Source: Verrucomicrobia bacterium Ga0077533 (lineage in GTDB: Bacteria > Verrucomicrobiota > Verrucomicrobiia > Opitutales > Opitutaceae). Taken from it: 38,522 nucleotides of DNA. The position numbers and the translations under genes were made by a program. Numbering within the stretch: position 1 is the first letter of the stretch; the number at the start of each line of letters is the position of its first letter. The notes below the pieces were generated by a model. That model saw nothing but the letters and a program-made list of their open reading frames with translations, did no database searches and was not told the DNA's origin. The stretch lies in contig LNEH01000114.1 of the NCBI GenBank assembly GCA_001464505.1, positions 1-38,522 of the forward strand. Reading direction: 5' to 3'. Shown here piece by piece: positions 16,569 to 24,334 of the stretch.

Positions 16569-17660
16569 CTACTTGTCGAAGCCGACGGCCTTGGCGACGG
16601 CGTCGTAGGTGATGCGGCCGTTGCGGGTGTTCACGCCCTTGGCGAGGCCCTTGTGCTCGCTCAACGCGCGCTCCACGCCCTTCTGCACCATCATGGCGAC
16701 AAACGGCTCGGTGGCCTGGGTGAGGCCCATGGTCGAGGTGCGGCCGACCAGCGCCGGCATGTTGGGCACCGCGTAATGGATGACGCCGTGCTCTTTGTAT
16801 GTCGGCTTGGTGTGCGAAGTGGAGCGGATCGTCTCGATGCAGCCGCCCTGGTCGATGGCGATGTCGCAGATGACACTGCCGGGACGCATGCGAACGACCA
16901 TCTGCTCGGAAACAACAATCGGCGCCTTGGCGGCGGGTATGAGCACCGCGCCGATGAGCAGGTCGCAGTCGGCGACCGCGTGCTCGATGTTGGCGGGGTT
17001 CGACATCAGTGTGACAATGCGGCCGCGATACTCGGTATCGAGCGCCTCGAGCTTGCGGGTGTCGAGGTCAAGCACGGTCACGCGGGCGCCCATGCCGGCG
17101 GCCATCTGCACGGCGTGAGCGCCGGAGTTGCCGGCGCCGACCACGACGACATGGCCGGGCATCGTGCCGGGGATGCCGCCGAGCAGCACGCCCGAACCGC
17201 CGTGTTGCGACTGGAGAAAATAAGCGCCTACCTGAATCGAAAGCCGGCCGGCGATCTGCGACATGGGCTTGAGCAGTGGGAACTGTCCGTCCGCGCTCTC
17301 GACGGTCTCGTAAGCGATGCCGAGTATGCTTTTCCGGCACAGCTCCCTGGCCAGCGCGGCGCCGGCGGCGAGATGCAGGTAGGTGAAGAGCGTCTGGCCC
17401 TGCTGCATGAGGCCGTATTCGGACTCGAGCGGTTCCTTCACCTTGAGAATCATGTCGGCGGTTTTCCAAACCTTGGCCGCGGTGGGGGCGAAGGTGGCGC
17501 CGGCGGATTTGTATTCGTCATCGGTGAAACCGGCGCTGAGGCCGGCACCTTTCTCGATCACCACCTTGCCCCCGAGCGCCGTCACGCGGCGGCACAAACT
17601 GGGGGTCATCGAGACGCGGGTTTCTCCGATCTTAACTTCCTTGGGGACTCCGATAATCAT
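16569..17660 (-). CDS. ald: Alanine dehydrogenase
   Basis: This 363-residue NAD-dependent enzyme converts L-alanine to pyruvate and ammonia reversibly. The N-terminus MIIGVPKEVKIGETRVSMTP is characteristic, as are MILKVKEPLESEY and TYLHLAAG in the catalytic domain, GGIPGTMPGHVVVVGAGNSG carrying the Rossmann glycines, and a C-terminal VPNMPALVGRTSTMGLTQAT. Length and motifs match the family closely. It is monocistronic by appearance: element 2 lies upstream and a terminator lies downstream. Lysine/saccharopine-type or transhydrogenase relatives are ruled out by the full-length match to the Ald pattern. Confidence 0.96.
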   Translation of the reverse strand: MIIGVPKEVKIGETRVSMTPSLCRRVTALGGKVVIEKGAGLSAGFTDDEYKSAGATFAPTAAKVWKTADMILKVKEPLESEYGLMQQGQTLFTYLHLAAGAALARELCRKSILGIAYETVESADGQFPLLKPMSQIAGRLSIQVGAYFLQSQHGGSGVLLGGIPGTMPGHVVVVGAGNSGAHAVQMAAGMGARVTVLDLDTRKLEALDTEYRGRIVTLMSNPANIEHAVADCDLLIGAVLIPAAKAPIVVSEQMVVRMRPGSVICDIAIDQGGCIETIRSTSHTKPTYKEHGVIHYAVPNMPALVGRTSTMGLTQATEPFVAMMVQKGVERALSEHKGLAKGVNTRNGRITYDAVAKAVGFDK

Positions 17661-17984
17661 AGGCGGCTAGGACAGGTGATTGTTCCGGGGCATGCAACCC
17701 TGTAGCGCGCCTGCTTCTCCAAGCTCCGGAGTTGGTTTTACCACTAATGGGATTCATCAAAGGATGAATCTTTCAGAGTGTGCGGCGCCTAATCGGCGCC
17801 GCCAATTGGATCTGGGGCCCGCTAATCGCGGGCTCTCTTTTCCGGTCTGCGATTAGCAGACCCCTGAATCTGTTCCGGAGACGATCAGTCGGAGGGGTAA
17901 CCCAAAGTTTCGCCTCTTGGCGAAACTCATTAGTGGTTAACCAAGTGGCTGTTGGCTTTGCCTCAAATCACGAGAAGCGACTAT
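17661..17984. other. Gene-free gap containing element 2
   Basis: This 324-bp gap lies between the ald start and the 3' end of the DUF885 gene. About 70 bp upstream of ald (17661-17731) probably hold the ald promoter. The rest is multi-hairpin element 2 (17732-17944), which could also end transcription from the DUF885 gene. No ORF is supported. Confidence 0.6.
17732..17944 (-). repeat. Multi-hairpin repeat element, copy 2
   Basis: This copy is in the opposite orientation to copy 1. The ends match as inverted repeats, TTGGTTTTACCACTAATGG at the left and TCATTAGTGGTTAACCAA at the right. Five perfect hairpins follow one another: GATTCATC/GATGAATC (loop AAAG), GCGGCGCC/GGCGCCGC (loop TAATC), GCCCGC/GCGGGC (loop TAATC), GGTCTGC/GCAGACC (loop GATTA) and GTTTCGCC/GGCGAAAC (loop TCTT). 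Three loops are the same pentanucleotide on one strand or the other. The core GATCGTCTCCGGA (reverse complement) matches copy 1. Confidence 0.75.
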
Positions 17985-19799
17985 TCAGCCCTTTTTCTGT
18001 GCCGCTACCCAGGCCTTAATCTGTGATTCCAGCACACTTAGGGGCACCGCCCCGTTTTTCAGCACCTCGTCGTGAAACAGACGGACGTCGAACTTTTTGC
18101 CCAGTTCCTGCGTGGCGTAGGCGCGCAGTTCCTTGATCTTCAGCTCGCCCAGTTTGTAGGCCAGGGCCTGACCGGGCCAGACGATGTAGCGGTCGATCTC
18201 GACCACGATGTCGTGCTCCGGCTTGCTGGAGTTGGCCTTGAAGTATTCGATCGCCTGCGCCCGCGACCAGCCGAGCGCATGCATGCCCGTGTCGACCACG
18301 AGCCGGACCGCGCGCCACATCTCGTAGGTGAGCTGGCCGAACTTGTCGTAGGGGTCGGTATAAAAACCCATCTCCTCGCCCAGACTCTCCGCGTAGAGCC
18401 CCCAGCCCTCGACAAACGCCGTGTAACCGCCGTAGCGGCGGAAATCGGGCAGATCGCCCAACTCCTGCGCCAGCGAGATCTGCAAGTGATGCCCCGGCAC
18501 GGCCTCGTGCAGGGTCAGCGGCTGCATCTCCCACTTGGGGCGGGTTTCCAGCGCGTAGGTGTTCGCGTAGAAATAACCCGGCCGGCCGGTGTCGGCCGCG
18601 CCGGGATTGTAGTAGGCCGTCGTCTGTGATTTCTCCGCGTAGGCCGGCACCGGGATCACGCCGTAGGGCGTTCGCGGCAGCGTCTTGAACAGCTTCATCA
18701 GCTGCGGGTCGGCGCGTTTCGCGATGTCGCGGTAGGCGCGCATCAGGTCCTCCTTGTCGGTGAAGAAGAATTTCGGGTCCGTCTGCAGATAGGTGAAGAA
18801 CTCCGGCAGCGGGCCCTTGAATCCGGTCTTGGCCTTGATCATCTCCATCTCGGCGCGAATGCGTTTCACCTCGGCGAGCCCGATCTCGTGGATCTGCCGC
18901 GCCGTCAGGTCGGTGGAAGTCTGCGTCTTGATCCGCCAGGCATAGAACGCCGCGCCGTCCGGCAGCGCCGTGGCCGCGATGGGACGGCGCGCGCCGGGCA
19001 GGTATTGCGTCGTGAGAAATTGCTCCAGCCGCTGGAAGGCCGGCCGCACCGTCGCGGTGTAAACCTTGGCCGCCGCGGCGCGCAGCTGCGTGCTTGGCTC
19101 GCCGGCGACCGTCGCCGGCAGGTCATTGAATCCCTGCAACAGCGGGCTTTTGAACGCGTCCTCGGGGATTTGGTTGCGCACCTGCTGCGCCACATCGCGG
19201 AGTGTGATCTGCGGCGGAGTGACGCCGCGCTTCAACCCTTCCTGCAGCAGGGCGATCACCTGATCCACGACGACCGGCAGCGCCTCCAACCGCGCAAGAT
19301 GGTTCTCCAACTGCGCCGCGGTCTGACTGGGCATCATGCTGAAGAGCTGGGCCGCGTCCTGCTGGATGCCGTTGAGCTGGGTGAGCTGGTAGTATTCCGT
19401 CGGGAAACGCACGCCTTCCAGCGCCTCCTCTGCCTGGCGTTTGAAGAGGTCGAAGTTGATCTGGTCCAGGGGCGGCAACTGCGAGCGGTCGATGGAGGCC
19501 AGCACCTGCAGCGGCCGGCCGGTCAGTGCCCGGCGCTCCGCGATGGCGGCGGGAGACAGGTCGGTCCATTTCCTGTCGTAGCCGGGCACCCCAAGGTAGG
19601 TGGCAAACTCGGGCGCGACGTCGATCGTGTAGGCCCAATCCACCTTGAACAGCTCGTGCAGCCGCGCCGCCTCGGTGGCTGTCCCTTTGGTCTCGACCAC
19701 GGCCTGATAGCGCGCGGCAAAGTTGTCGGCGCGGGCGGACACAACAAAGACGGCCAGGAACACCCAGGCCGCCGGGAAAAAACGAAGTTTGCTACGCAT
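17985..19799 (-). CDS. Secreted DUF885 family metallopeptidase-like protein
   Basis: This 604-residue protein starts at the ATG at 19797-19799 (MRSKLRFFPAAWVFLAVFVV), which gives a signal peptide ending SARA. DUF885 proteins have an M3-like helical fold and a zinc motif, seen here as LHEAVPGHHLQIS (about 420-432), with the third ligand in FVEGWGLYAESLGEEMG about 30 residues later. The N-terminal third (YLGVPGYDRKWTDLSPAAIA) and the C-terminal IEYFKANSSKPEHDIVVEID segment are family-typical. Substrate is unknown. It is divergent from folA with 42 bp between the start codons. The long upstream extension of the frame runs antisense to folA and was discarded. Confidence 0.88.
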   Translation of the reverse strand: MRSKLRFFPAAWVFLAVFVVSARADNFAARYQAVVETKGTATEAARLHELFKVDWAYTIDVAPEFATYLGVPGYDRKWTDLSPAAIAERRALTGRPLQVLASIDRSQLPPLDQINFDLFKRQAEEALEGVRFPTEYYQLTQLNGIQQDAAQLFSMMPSQTAAQLENHLARLEALPVVVDQVIALLQEGLKRGVTPPQITLRDVAQQVRNQIPEDAFKSPLLQGFNDLPATVAGEPSTQLRAAAAKVYTATVRPAFQRLEQFLTTQYLPGARRPIAATALPDGAAFYAWRIKTQTSTDLTARQIHEIGLAEVKRIRAEMEMIKAKTGFKGPLPEFFTYLQTDPKFFFTDKEDLMRAYRDIAKRADPQLMKLFKTLPRTPYGVIPVPAYAEKSQTTAYYNPGAADTGRPGYFYANTYALETRPKWEMQPLTLHEAVPGHHLQISLAQELGDLPDFRRYGGYTAFVEGWGLYAESLGEEMGFYTDPYDKFGQLTYEMWRAVRLVVDTGMHALGWSRAQAIEYFKANSSKPEHDIVVEIDRYIVWPGQALAYKLGELKIKELRAYATQELGKKFDVRLFHDEVLKNGAVPLSVLESQIKAWVAAQKKG

Positions 19800-19841
19800 G
19801 CGACCGAGCCTTGAACTTCCCCGATCCGACGCAATCCCGCA

Positions 19842-20369
19842 ATGCCCAAGCCACTGACCCTCATCGTCGCCTGTGCCGAGAACCGCGTCATCGGCCGCGC
19901 GCGCCAGCTTCCCTTCCACCTTCCGGAGGACAAGGCGTGGTTCCATGCCAAAACCGCCGGGCAAACCGTGGTGCTCGGCCGCATCTGCTTTGAGACGTGG
20001 CCCAGAGTGCTCGCCGACGGTCGCCAGCCGGTCGTCATCACGTCGCAGCCGGAGCGCATCCTGAGCGGCGCGGAACGGAGTCCGCGCCCTACCGGTAGGG
20101 CGGTCACTCCGCTGACCGCCGCGAATGTCCCAGCAGCCCTCGCCCTCGCCCAGACCCTGCCGGGCGAGATCATGATTTGCGGCGGCCAGCGCATCTACGA
20201 AGAGACGCTGCCGTTGTGCGACCGGCTCCTCCTCACGCTCGTCCACGCCGACGTGCCGGGTGACACGTTCTTCCCCGAGTGGCGGCACCTGCCCTGGCGC
20301 GAGACGTGGCGCAAAGAAAGCAGCGACGCGAACTACCGGTATACCTTCAGCGTGCTGGCGCGCGGTTGA
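19842..20369 (+). CDS. folA: Dihydrofolate reductase with repeat-derived insertion
   Basis: This 175-residue enzyme reduces dihydrofolate to tetrahydrofolate with NADPH. The start MPKPLTLIVACAENRVIGRA, substrate motif LPFHLPEDKAWFHAKTAGQT, VLGRICFETWP, and the NADPH segment EIMICGGQRIYEETLPLCDR are clear. Between the VVITSQPERI strand and the AALALA helix the protein is about 13 residues longer than usual. The extra stretch (residues about 76-93, SGAERSPRPTGRAVTPLT) is encoded by three back-to-back perfect hairpins at 20067-20120. This looks like a palindromic repeat captured in frame. It lies in a surface loop region of the fold, so function is probably retained. Confidence 0.93.
   Translation: MPKPLTLIVACAENRVIGRARQLPFHLPEDKAWFHAKTAGQTVVLGRICFETWPRVLADGRQPVVITSQPERILSGAERSPRPTGRAVTPLTAANVPAALALAQTLPGEIMICGGQRIYEETLPLCDRLLLTLVHADVPGDTFFPEWRHLPWRETWRKESSDANYRYTFSVLARG
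20067..20120. repeat. Triple-hairpin REP-like sequence inside folA
   Basis: Three contiguous palindromes are present: GGCGCGGA/TCCGCGCC (20067-20074 and 20081-20088, loop ACGGAG), the perfect 14-bp palindrome CCCTACCGGTAGGG (20087-20100), and GGCGGTCA/TGACCGCC (20099-20106 and 20113-20120, loop CTCCGC). All lie in the coding frame of folA. Such density of perfect stems is typical of extragenic repeats, not of coding DNA. Confidence 0.7.
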
Positions 20370-20375
20370 AGTCGA

Positions 20376-22025
20376 TCACTTCCGCGTCGCCCGTTGGTCA
20401 AGCCCTCCCTGATGGAGCACCAACGCCACCACTTTGCCGTTGGCATCACGCTGAAAGGTCAATGCCGCCTCGACCACGTCATAGGCGAATCGATCCTCGC
20501 GCTCGCAAAACACCGGATAGGCTGGCTGGCCGGTCAGCTTGACCATGAGCTGCCCTCCTCGCACCGTAACCTCGAAGAGGATGTCCGGGGTCAGCTCATA
20601 CAAGCCGGCGTAGGCGGCGAGCTGGGCGGCGTTAAGGGCGAGCACGGTGGGAATCGGTTTGGTCGTTCGCTTGGCCGGAACCTTGTGGCCGTTCTGATGC
20701 AGGGTGAGTGACTCGATTCTTCCTTCCCGGCCCCGGGTGAATTGATACTCGGCGGCGACGACCTTCAGAAAGAAACGGTCGTTCCCCATATGAAACGCCG
20801 GGAAAAAGGGCTGCCCGGTCAGCCGGATGGCGAGTCGGCCCTGCTGATCAATCATGGCGGTAAAGCTCGCTTTGTCGTCGATCGCAAACACACCGGCATA
20901 CTCCGCCAGTTTCTCAGGTGCGATTGCCTGCTCCGTCGGGCCGGTCCGCGATTTGCTGGCAGCGGGCTGCTCCCATTCGCGGATTTTCATGGCGACGTCC
21001 ACGCCCTCGTGATTGTCGTTGTTCATCAGGACCGCGAGAATTGCGCCAGTGGAAGCGGAGAATTCCAGGTAGCTTCGATAGCCGCCGGTGCCTCCGTCAT
21101 GTCCGTAGAACAGCTCGCCATTCCGCTCGGACATTATGACCCCCAGGCCGATCTTGCCGCCATAGGCCGGGAAGTCCGCGCGCGGCTGCCGGGCCAGTTG
21201 CCACGCGGCCTTGAGCGGACTGTCGGCCGCGGTAAGCCGCTCCACGAACCGCACCAAGTCGGCCGCGCTGGAGCGAATGGCGCCCGCCCCGGCGAAGACG
21301 TCGAACGTCCAGTGGGAGACGCGAACCTGGCCGGAATACGGCGCGGCCAGACGCTGCTTTTGCCCCGCATCAAGCACGATCACCGTGTCGCGCAGTCCCA
21401 GCGGACGCGTGATTTTCTCCTCCAGCAAATCCGCGTAACCACGCCCATAGACCCGGCTGAGCAGGTGCCCGAGCAGGGCGGCGCCGAGGTTGGAATAGTC
21501 AGAAGGACGCGGTGCCGGCTGCGCGAGCTTGAGCCGGCTGAGGGATGCGTGCAGCGCCGCCTCGTCGTAGTTCGCGTAGGGATCTCCGGGGTCGGCGGTC
21601 GGGAGGTTATCCGGCACCCTGGGCAGGCCCGAGGTGTGCGTGGCGAGTTGGCCCAGAGTGATGGCCGCCACATCCGGCGACAAGGGGAGATCGGCCGGCA
21701 AGTGTTGCGCGATGCGATCGTCGAGCGTCACGCGGCCTTCGACCACGGCCTGCGCCAGGAGCAAACCGGTAAAGACCTTCGTGATGGATCCGATCTCAAA
21801 CATGGTGTCAGCCGACATCTGGCTGGGATCCGCCGCGCCCAGCCGGCCGATCGGGACAAAGCTGACCGTGCCGGCCGCATCCTTCCGCGCTACGACTGCA
21901 CCGCCGGGATCCTCCGCGAATATTTTCGCCAACCCGGCTGCGAGCCCCGGCTTGGCGGCAGCGTGCGTAAGGTGCGGAGCGATGGCCTGAAGCAAGCCGC
22001 TGAGGGCAAGGATCATTCTTTTCAT
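20376..22025 (-). CDS. Exported serine hydrolase (beta-lactamase class C/PBP4* type)
   Basis: This 549-residue protein has a signal peptide (MKRMILALSGLLQAIAPHLTH). The beta-lactamase/D-Ala-peptidase fold covers about 30-340: SxxK as SITK in MFEIGSITKVFTGLLLAQ, YxN as DYSNLGAALLG, and the third motif as FYGHDGGTGGYRS. Two tandem DUF3471-like domains follow, each with a (L/V)xLTGQPxxPxF(H/C) pattern (ITGQP-type segments AIRLTGQPFFPAF and MVKLTGQPAYPVF). Families of this kind act as peptidases, esterases or on cell-wall peptides; the substrate here is unknown and true beta-lactam resistance is not implied. It converges on folA, separated by 6 bp. Confidence 0.87.
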   Translation of the reverse strand: MKRMILALSGLLQAIAPHLTHAAAKPGLAAGLAKIFAEDPGGAVVARKDAAGTVSFVPIGRLGAADPSQMSADTMFEIGSITKVFTGLLLAQAVVEGRVTLDDRIAQHLPADLPLSPDVAAITLGQLATHTSGLPRVPDNLPTADPGDPYANYDEAALHASLSRLKLAQPAPRPSDYSNLGAALLGHLLSRVYGRGYADLLEEKITRPLGLRDTVIVLDAGQKQRLAAPYSGQVRVSHWTFDVFAGAGAIRSSAADLVRFVERLTAADSPLKAAWQLARQPRADFPAYGGKIGLGVIMSERNGELFYGHDGGTGGYRSYLEFSASTGAILAVLMNNDNHEGVDVAMKIREWEQPAASKSRTGPTEQAIAPEKLAEYAGVFAIDDKASFTAMIDQQGRLAIRLTGQPFFPAFHMGNDRFFLKVVAAEYQFTRGREGRIESLTLHQNGHKVPAKRTTKPIPTVLALNAAQLAAYAGLYELTPDILFEVTVRGGQLMVKLTGQPAYPVFCEREDRFAYDVVEAALTFQRDANGKVVALVLHQGGLDQRATRK

Positions 22026-22074
22026 GGGCGTGGGGGGGTTGGTCGAGAATTGCCAGACGACGGTGGGTAGTGGG

Positions 22075-22683
22075 TCATAGTTCGATTTTCAGTGAAATTC
22101 TGATCGAGTTCAGCTCGCGCAACTTCGGCTCAAGCGAGGTTCGCACCGCCTCACGGTTGACCCAGATGATGAAGGCGGCAAATCCAAGCGTGCCGAGGCT
22201 GAACAAGAGCAGGCGCCACGACCCAAACAGGGGCACCGGCGCGGGCATGGCCGATCTCACACCCCAGAAGAGCAGGACGACGGCCAGCAGGAGGGGCAGC
22301 ACATACCAGAGCGCCACGGTGTTCAGCAGGCGGCATTGGTGACGCAGCTCGGCAATATCCGCCTCCAACCTGATGATCAGCGGCGCCTCCGGGGGCGGGG
22401 TCATGCGGCGTGTGCGGCGGCGCTCGCGGACGAAAAACGCGCTCACCCCCAGAATAAGAACCACGGAAATCCAACCCGGCCAAGCGGCGAGCCCCAGGGG
22501 AGCCAGCGCCACGGCGAAGAACACCGCGACCGCGATGCCCACCCCCGCTTCCAGCCAATCACGTCGGGCAAGAGTGCGGGCAAGACGGGCGCGTTGCAGC
22601 TCAAAATCAGCCGGATCCCAAGCCTGGGTTGTGACCACCGGTCGCTGGGTCTGCCAGAATAGCTGAAGTTCATTCCAGTTCAT
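22075..22683 (-). CDS. Membrane protein coupled to an ECF sigma factor
   Basis: This 202-residue protein has a roughly 45-residue cytoplasmic N-terminus (MNWNELQLFWQTQRPVVTTQ) and hydrophobic segments at about 45-65, 68-85, 125-145 and 155-175, ending in a basic/acidic tail. Its start overlaps the end of the sigma factor gene by 14 bp, so the two are translationally coupled. This position is typical of anti-sigma factors, but no ZAS zinc motif is visible. I infer a regulatory membrane partner; the family was not recognised. Confidence 0.65.
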   Translation of the reverse strand: MNWNELQLFWQTQRPVVTTQAWDPADFELQRARLARTLARRDWLEAGVGIAVAVFFAVALAPLGLAAWPGWISVVLILGVSAFFVRERRRTRRMTPPPEAPLIIRLEADIAELRHQCRLLNTVALWYVLPLLLAVVLLFWGVRSAMPAPVPLFGSWRLLLFSLGTLGFAAFIIWVNREAVRTSLEPKLRELNSIRISLKIEL

Positions 22684-23200
22684 TGAGCACTCCTTTCAGT
22701 TGTGCGGCGAGGCGCTGCCGGGCGCGGGTCAGCGCCACCCCGACGTGGTTTTCAGTCAGTCCGGTCACTTCGGCGATGTCCCGATACGAAAGACCGTCGA
22801 GCTGGAGCAGCAGCAGCGAGCGGTCGCCCTCCGGCAGAAGATGCATGACCCCATACAGCCGGTCCAGCAGGTCATTGCGCTCCGCGGCCAGTGCTGGGCC
22901 AGGTGAAGCGGCAGGAAGTCCCTCGACGGCGATCCCGGCATCATGACGCTGCTCCCGTCTCCCGGCATTGCGCCGCCAAGTCAGCGCCGTGTTGAGACAG
23001 ACGCGGTAGATCCAAGTGGCCGCTTTGGCCGTCCCGGAAAAACGGGGGACCGAAAGCCAGACCTGAAACATCAATTCCTTGGCCAGATCGGTCCGCTCGC
23101 GTTCCTCCCGGGCATAAGCTCCGGCCACCTTGGCCACAATGCCGCCATGCTCGGCCATCCAGGCGGAGAATACGGTGGCCGTGTCGGGTGCGGAGCCCAT
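22670..23200 (-). CDS. RNA polymerase ECF sigma factor
   Basis: This 176-residue ECF-type sigma-70 factor has region 2 at about 20-85 (LAKELMFQVWLSVPRFSG, then KAATWIYRVCLNTALTWRR) and region 4 at about 115-170 (LLPEGDRSLLLLQLDGLSYR, then DIAEVTGLTENHVGVALTRA), a helix-turn-helix reading -35 elements. Only regions 2 and 4 are present, as expected for ECF factors. It overlaps the membrane-protein gene by 14 bp, giving a sigma/putative anti-sigma pair. The serine hydrolase gene lies next on the same strand 49 bp further and may belong to the same transcript. Confidence 0.92.
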   Translation of the reverse strand: MGSAPDTATVFSAWMAEHGGIVAKVAGAYAREERERTDLAKELMFQVWLSVPRFSGTAKAATWIYRVCLNTALTWRRNAGRREQRHDAGIAVEGLPAASPGPALAAERNDLLDRLYGVMHLLPEGDRSLLLLQLDGLSYRDIAEVTGLTENHVGVALTRARQRLAAQLKGVLNELE

Positions 23201-23234
23201 GCAACTTGGTTAGTCGCCACCACCCGGGGGTAAC

Positions 23235-23777
23235 TTACAGGTTATTTTCCGGCGAGGCGCGCGCCGCGTGCGCCTGGGCCACCTTGATGTATTTCTCGGC
23301 CCAACCGCGCAGGCCGAGCAACTCCTGCCCCGTCAGCGGGCGCACCACCTGGGCCGGTGCACCAAGAATCATCGAACCGGGCGGCGCGACAAAGCGCTGC
23401 GTGACGAGCGAGTTTGCCCCGACGATGCAATGGTCGCCGATCTTCGCGCCGTCGAGGATGGTCGCGCCCATGCCGATCAGGCACTCGTCGCCAATGTCGC
23501 AGGCGTGGATGATGGCGCTGTGGCCAATGGTGCAATAGCGGCCGATCTTCACCCCATGGTCATCGGCCAGATGCACCATTGTCAGATCCTGGATGTTGGT
23601 GCCTTCCCCGATCTCGATCGAATTAATGTCGCCGCGCAGCACGCAGCCATACCAAACACTGCTCTTTACTCCGAGGGTCACATGGCCGAGCACCGTGGCG
23701 TTGGGCGCGACAAAGGCCGCGCGCGCCGTGTCCGGTTTTTTGGTGAAATGCCGGGCCAGCCGCTGCTCAAGATTCAT
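23235..23777 (-). CDS. Gamma-carbonic-anhydrase-like hexapeptide protein
   Basis: This 180-residue left-handed beta-helix protein starts at MNLEQRLARHF (ATG 23775-23777); an ATG 36 bp upstream is less likely. Hexapeptide repeats run from about 22 to 140 (VAPNATVLGHVTLGVKSSVW, then IGDHCIVGANSLVTQRFV). The His pattern MVHLADDHGVKIG and TIGHSAIIHACDIGD provides the three expected zinc ligands of the gamma carbonic anhydrase/YrdA group. The C-terminal helix with GLRGWAEKYIKVAQ is also typical. Activity in this subfamily varies, so carbonic anhydrase function is only probable. Confidence 0.88.
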   Translation of the reverse strand: MNLEQRLARHFTKKPDTARAAFVAPNATVLGHVTLGVKSSVWYGCVLRGDINSIEIGEGTNIQDLTMVHLADDHGVKIGRYCTIGHSAIIHACDIGDECLIGMGATILDGAKIGDHCIVGANSLVTQRFVAPPGSMILGAPAQVVRPLTGQELLGLRGWAEKYIKVAQAHAARASPENNL

Positions 23778-24107
23778 GCCTCGGCACGCTAGCCGGAGTC
23801 CGGCCCGCGCCAAGCCTGCAAAAGGCCGGTCGTGGGTCAGTTTGATTCTATCTCGGGTGCCGAGGCTTTTGTAGGTCGGGGTTTATCCCCGACATGTGGC
23901 GGTTGACTGTCGGGCATAAAGCCCGACCTACAGCAAACTGACCCACTACCAAAAGGCCGCCTATCCCGGATATTTCACATTCATGACGATCATTTTCATG
24001 AAAATATCCGTCTGCCCTCCGGGCCGAGCGACCTTGTCGCGGTTAGCCCCGACACAGTCGGCCCGACAGGGCGAACATTTCATACCTCTGGGTATGGAGT
24101 ATTCGGG
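23778..24107. other. Structured gene-poor gap with palindromes
   Basis: This 330-bp gap lies between the hexapeptide gene start and a small putative membrane ORF. It contains the nested REP-like element at 23832-23946. It is followed by an AT-rich inverted repeat, CGGATATTT near 23964 matching AAATATCCG near 24000, and a small hairpin CATACC/GGTATG near 24081-24096. No ORF with conserved features was found. The gamma-carbonic-anhydrase-like gene's promoter must lie in the first part. Confidence 0.5.
23832..23946. repeat. Nested REP-like palindrome, GTAGGTCGGG family, copy A
   Basis: An outer perfect 13-bp inverted repeat, GTGGGTCAGTTTG (23832-23844) and CAAACTGACCCAC (23934-23946), encloses an inner pair beginning GTAGGTCGGG (23871-23880) and ending CCCGACCTAC (23922-23931). 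Each inner arm is itself a hairpin: TCGGGG/CCCCGA with loop TTTAT and TCGGGC/GCCCGA with loop ATAAA. The inner unit recurs at 29983-30050. Confidence 0.8.
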
Positions 24108-24230
24108 CTATTTGGGCGGCACGGTTTTGCCACCGGCCAGCCACACCACCAGACCCACTCCGCAGACGGCACTGACCGCGCCGACGGCCAGCAAGCCGCC
24201 AACCAGCAGGATAAGATCAATCAAGTTCAT
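24108..24230 (-). CDS. Possible 40-residue single-pass membrane peptide
   Basis: The frame from ATG (24228-24230) to TAG (24108-24110) encodes MNLIDLILLVGGLLAVGAVS followed by AVCGVGLVVWLAGGKTVPPK. It is almost entirely one hydrophobic segment with a short Lys-rich end, which is unlikely by chance and resembles small bacterial membrane proteins. No convincing ribosome binding site is visible and no family was recognised. It is divergent from the CNT transporter gene. Confidence 0.45.
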   Translation of the reverse strand: MNLIDLILLVGGLLAVGAVSAVCGVGLVVWLAGGKTVPPK

Positions 24231-24334
24231 GACAGGTGCCCGTTGGTGAGACGACGAGGCCGTCGGGAAGTTACATCGGCAAAAGAATCTCGCACTCCGC
24301 GCCGGGATTCATAGTGGTTTGCCGGTCACCCCTC

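Noticed and set aside
19800-20288. Upstream extension of the DUF885 frame
   Set aside because: It is antisense to folA and precedes a clear signal peptide start at 19799.
20376-22025. Calling the serine hydrolase a beta-lactamase resistance gene
   Set aside because: SxxK and YxN motifs are shared by many peptidases and esterases, and the DUF3471-like tail points to a non-resistance subfamily.
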